DNA from: JANWZL01 sp037445185
GTDB taxonomy: Bacteria > Pseudomonadota > Gammaproteobacteria > Burkholderiales > Thiobacillaceae
NCBI GenBank assembly: GCA_037445185.1
Contig: JBBIKZ010000122.1
Coordinates: 1 to 6,792 of the forward strand
DNA length: 6,792 nt
Direction: 5' to 3'
Shown here: in pieces, positions 5,811 through 6,792 of the stretch
How the letters are laid out: every line of letters starts with the position of its first letter
Numbering within the stretch: position 1 is the first letter of the stretch
Notes under the pieces: generated by a model
What the model saw: only the letters and a program-made list of their open reading frames with translations
Databases searched by the model: none
What the model was told of the DNA's origin: nothing
Made by a program: the position numbers and the translations under genes

Positions 5811-6757
5811 GCCAGGGCATCACGGTGGCCGAGCTCTATCGCCAGGCCGCGGACAGATTACAGCTCAACTGGGTTGCCGGGCGGGCCGGCGGCGACCGGC
5901 TGCTGACCTCGGAGACGGTGCAGAAGCCCAGCCTGGCGCTGATCGGGCATCTCAACTTCGTGCATCCGAACCGCGTGCAGGTCCTGGGATGCGCGGAAAT
6001 GGACTATCTGCGCCGGCTCGCGCCGGAGGCCATGCGTCAGGCCATCGAGCACCTCTACTCGACCGAGATCGCCGCGGTCGTGGTGGCCAATGGCGAGGCG
6101 GTGCCGGAGTCGATGCTCGAGGCGGCCGAGCGCACGTCGACCCCGCTGTTCACCTCGCCCGAACAGAGCCCCGCCCTCATGCGGGTGCTCACCCACATCA
6201 TGAGCCAGGCCCTGGCGCCATCCACCATGCTGCATGGGGTATTTCTCGAGGTCTCCGGCCTCGGGGTGCTGATCACCGGCGATCCGGCGGTGGGCAAGAG
6301 CGAATTGGCCCTGGAGCTCATCTCCCGTGGCCATCGGCTGGTGGCCGACGATGCCGTGGATATCTTCGCCATCTCACCTGACACCCTGGAGGGTCGCTGC
6401 CCCATCCTGTTGCAGGATTTCATGGAAGTGCGCGGCCTGGGTGTGATCAACGTCCGCCGGCTGTTCGGCGAGACGGCGGTGAAGCAGCGCAAGAATCTCA
6501 AGCTCATCATCAACCTCACCCCGGCCGAGCGCTGGGACCAGGTCGACCGTCTGGACATGCACGCCGAGGGCCGGGTGATCCTGGGTGTCGAGGTGCCCGA
6601 GGTGCGCATCCCGGTGGCCGTGGGCCGCAACCTGGCCGTCCTGGTCGAGGTGGCGGTACGCAACCACATCCTCAAGCTGCGCGGATTCAATTCCGCCAAT
6701 GAATTCGCCGAGCGCCAGCGGGCCGCGATCGCCGCCGCCGAGGACGCCGGTCATTGA
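5807..6757 (+). CDS. hprK: HPr kinase/phosphorylase HprK
   Basis: HprK phosphorylates HPr-type proteins on a conserved serine with ATP or pyrophosphate and can reverse the reaction; in Proteobacteria it is thought to control an incomplete, regulatory PTS. From the GTG at 5807 the protein has 316 residues. An N-terminal domain (about 1-130) precedes the kinase core. Visible residues are His143 in HGVFLEV, the P-loop GDPAVGKS (158-165) with Lys164, Asp181-Asp182 in LVADD, the signature EVRGLGVINV (207-216) and Arg248. These keep a constant offset of three from the L. casei residues I recall (His140, Lys161, Asp178/179, Arg245). The P-loop has Pro160 where Ser is common. The GTG at 5807 overlaps the ptsN stop (GTGA) and has GAGG 10 bases upstream; an in-frame GTG at 5798 would add three residues and sits too close to that GAGG. 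Confidence 0.94.
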   Translation: MSQGITVAELYRQAADRLQLNWVAGRAGGDRLLTSETVQKPSLALIGHLNFVHPNRVQVLGCAEMDYLRRLAPEAMRQAIEHLYSTEIAAVVVANGEAVPESMLEAAERTSTPLFTSPEQSPALMRVLTHIMSQALAPSTMLHGVFLEVSGLGVLITGDPAVGKSELALELISRGHRLVADDAVDIFAISPDTLEGRCPILLQDFMEVRGLGVINVRRLFGETAVKQRKNLKLIINLTPAERWDQVDRLDMHAEGRVILGVEVPEVRIPVAVGRNLAVLVEVAVRNHILKLRGFNSANEFAERQRAAIAAAEDAGH

Positions 6758-6777
6758 CGTTCAGGGCGATCTGCACG

Positions 6778-6792
6778 ATGAACCGGCCCCCA
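6778..6792 (+). CDS. Possible first codons of the next gene (rapZ by position), cut by the window edge
   Basis: An ATG at 6778 opens a frame reading MNRPP to the window end, 20 bases after hprK. In this conserved gene order the next gene is usually rapZ, encoding an RNase adapter with an N-terminal P-loop. Five residues cannot identify it, and the only purine-rich stretch upstream (CAGGG, 6762-6766) is weak and rather distant. The identity is inferred purely from gene order. Confidence 0.25.

Noticed and set aside
1..6792. A previously undescribed system, mobile element, CRISPR array or RNA gene.
   Set aside because: Nearly all of the sequence is explained by nine recognised, intact genes in a well-known order. 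The gaps are 20-50 bases long except for the first 136, and none contains repeats, integrase-like frames or tRNA-like folds that I can see.

Overview
This window is a compact, single-strand (+) gene cluster from a GC-rich Gram-negative bacterium. It contains, in order, kdsD, kdsC, lptC, lptA, lptB, rpoN, hpf, ptsN and hprK, with what may be the first codons of rapZ at the right edge. This gene order is well known in Proteobacteria. An HPr kinase gene directly after ptsN argues against an enteric bacterium, where ptsN is followed by rapZ and npr without hprK. It fits a non-enteric gammaproteobacterium or a betaproteobacterium. I lean towards a gammaproteobacterium, but cannot settle this from one window.

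Layout: 1-136 is a non-coding leader with a plausible sigma70-type promoter whose -10 (TATACT, 120-125) lies only 11 bases before the kdsD ATG. 137-1679 holds kdsD and kdsC, which provide arabinose-5-phosphate and release free KDO for the lipid A inner core. 1676-3511 holds lptC, lptA and lptB, encoding the inner-membrane clamp, the periplasmic bridge and the ATPase of the LPS export machine. 3562-4965 is rpoN (sigma54). 4989-5321 is a short hpf (ribosome hibernation factor). 5355-5810 is ptsN (EIIA-Ntr). 5807-6757 is hprK (HPr kinase/phosphorylase). The last 35 bases hold a possible start of the next gene.

The first five genes form one functional block: make KDO, then export the LPS that contains it. 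They are tightly packed, with overlaps at kdsC/lptC, lptC/lptA and lptA/lptB that suggest translational coupling. The second block (rpoN, hpf, ptsN, hprK) is regulatory: nitrogen-linked sigma factor, translation shutdown, and the nitrogen-branch phosphotransferase with its serine kinase. A small gap before rpoN and a perfect TATAAT inside the end of lptB leave room for a separate promoter, but no good -35 accompanies it.

All nine genes are intact and near family length, and the key residues I checked are present. I see no mobile elements, CRISPR arrays, tRNA or rRNA genes, and no sign of an undescribed system. The points worth a second look are small: the nearly leaderless kdsD start, the GC hairpin between hpf and ptsN, the internal TATAAT, the hprK start choice, and a proline in the HprK P-loop.
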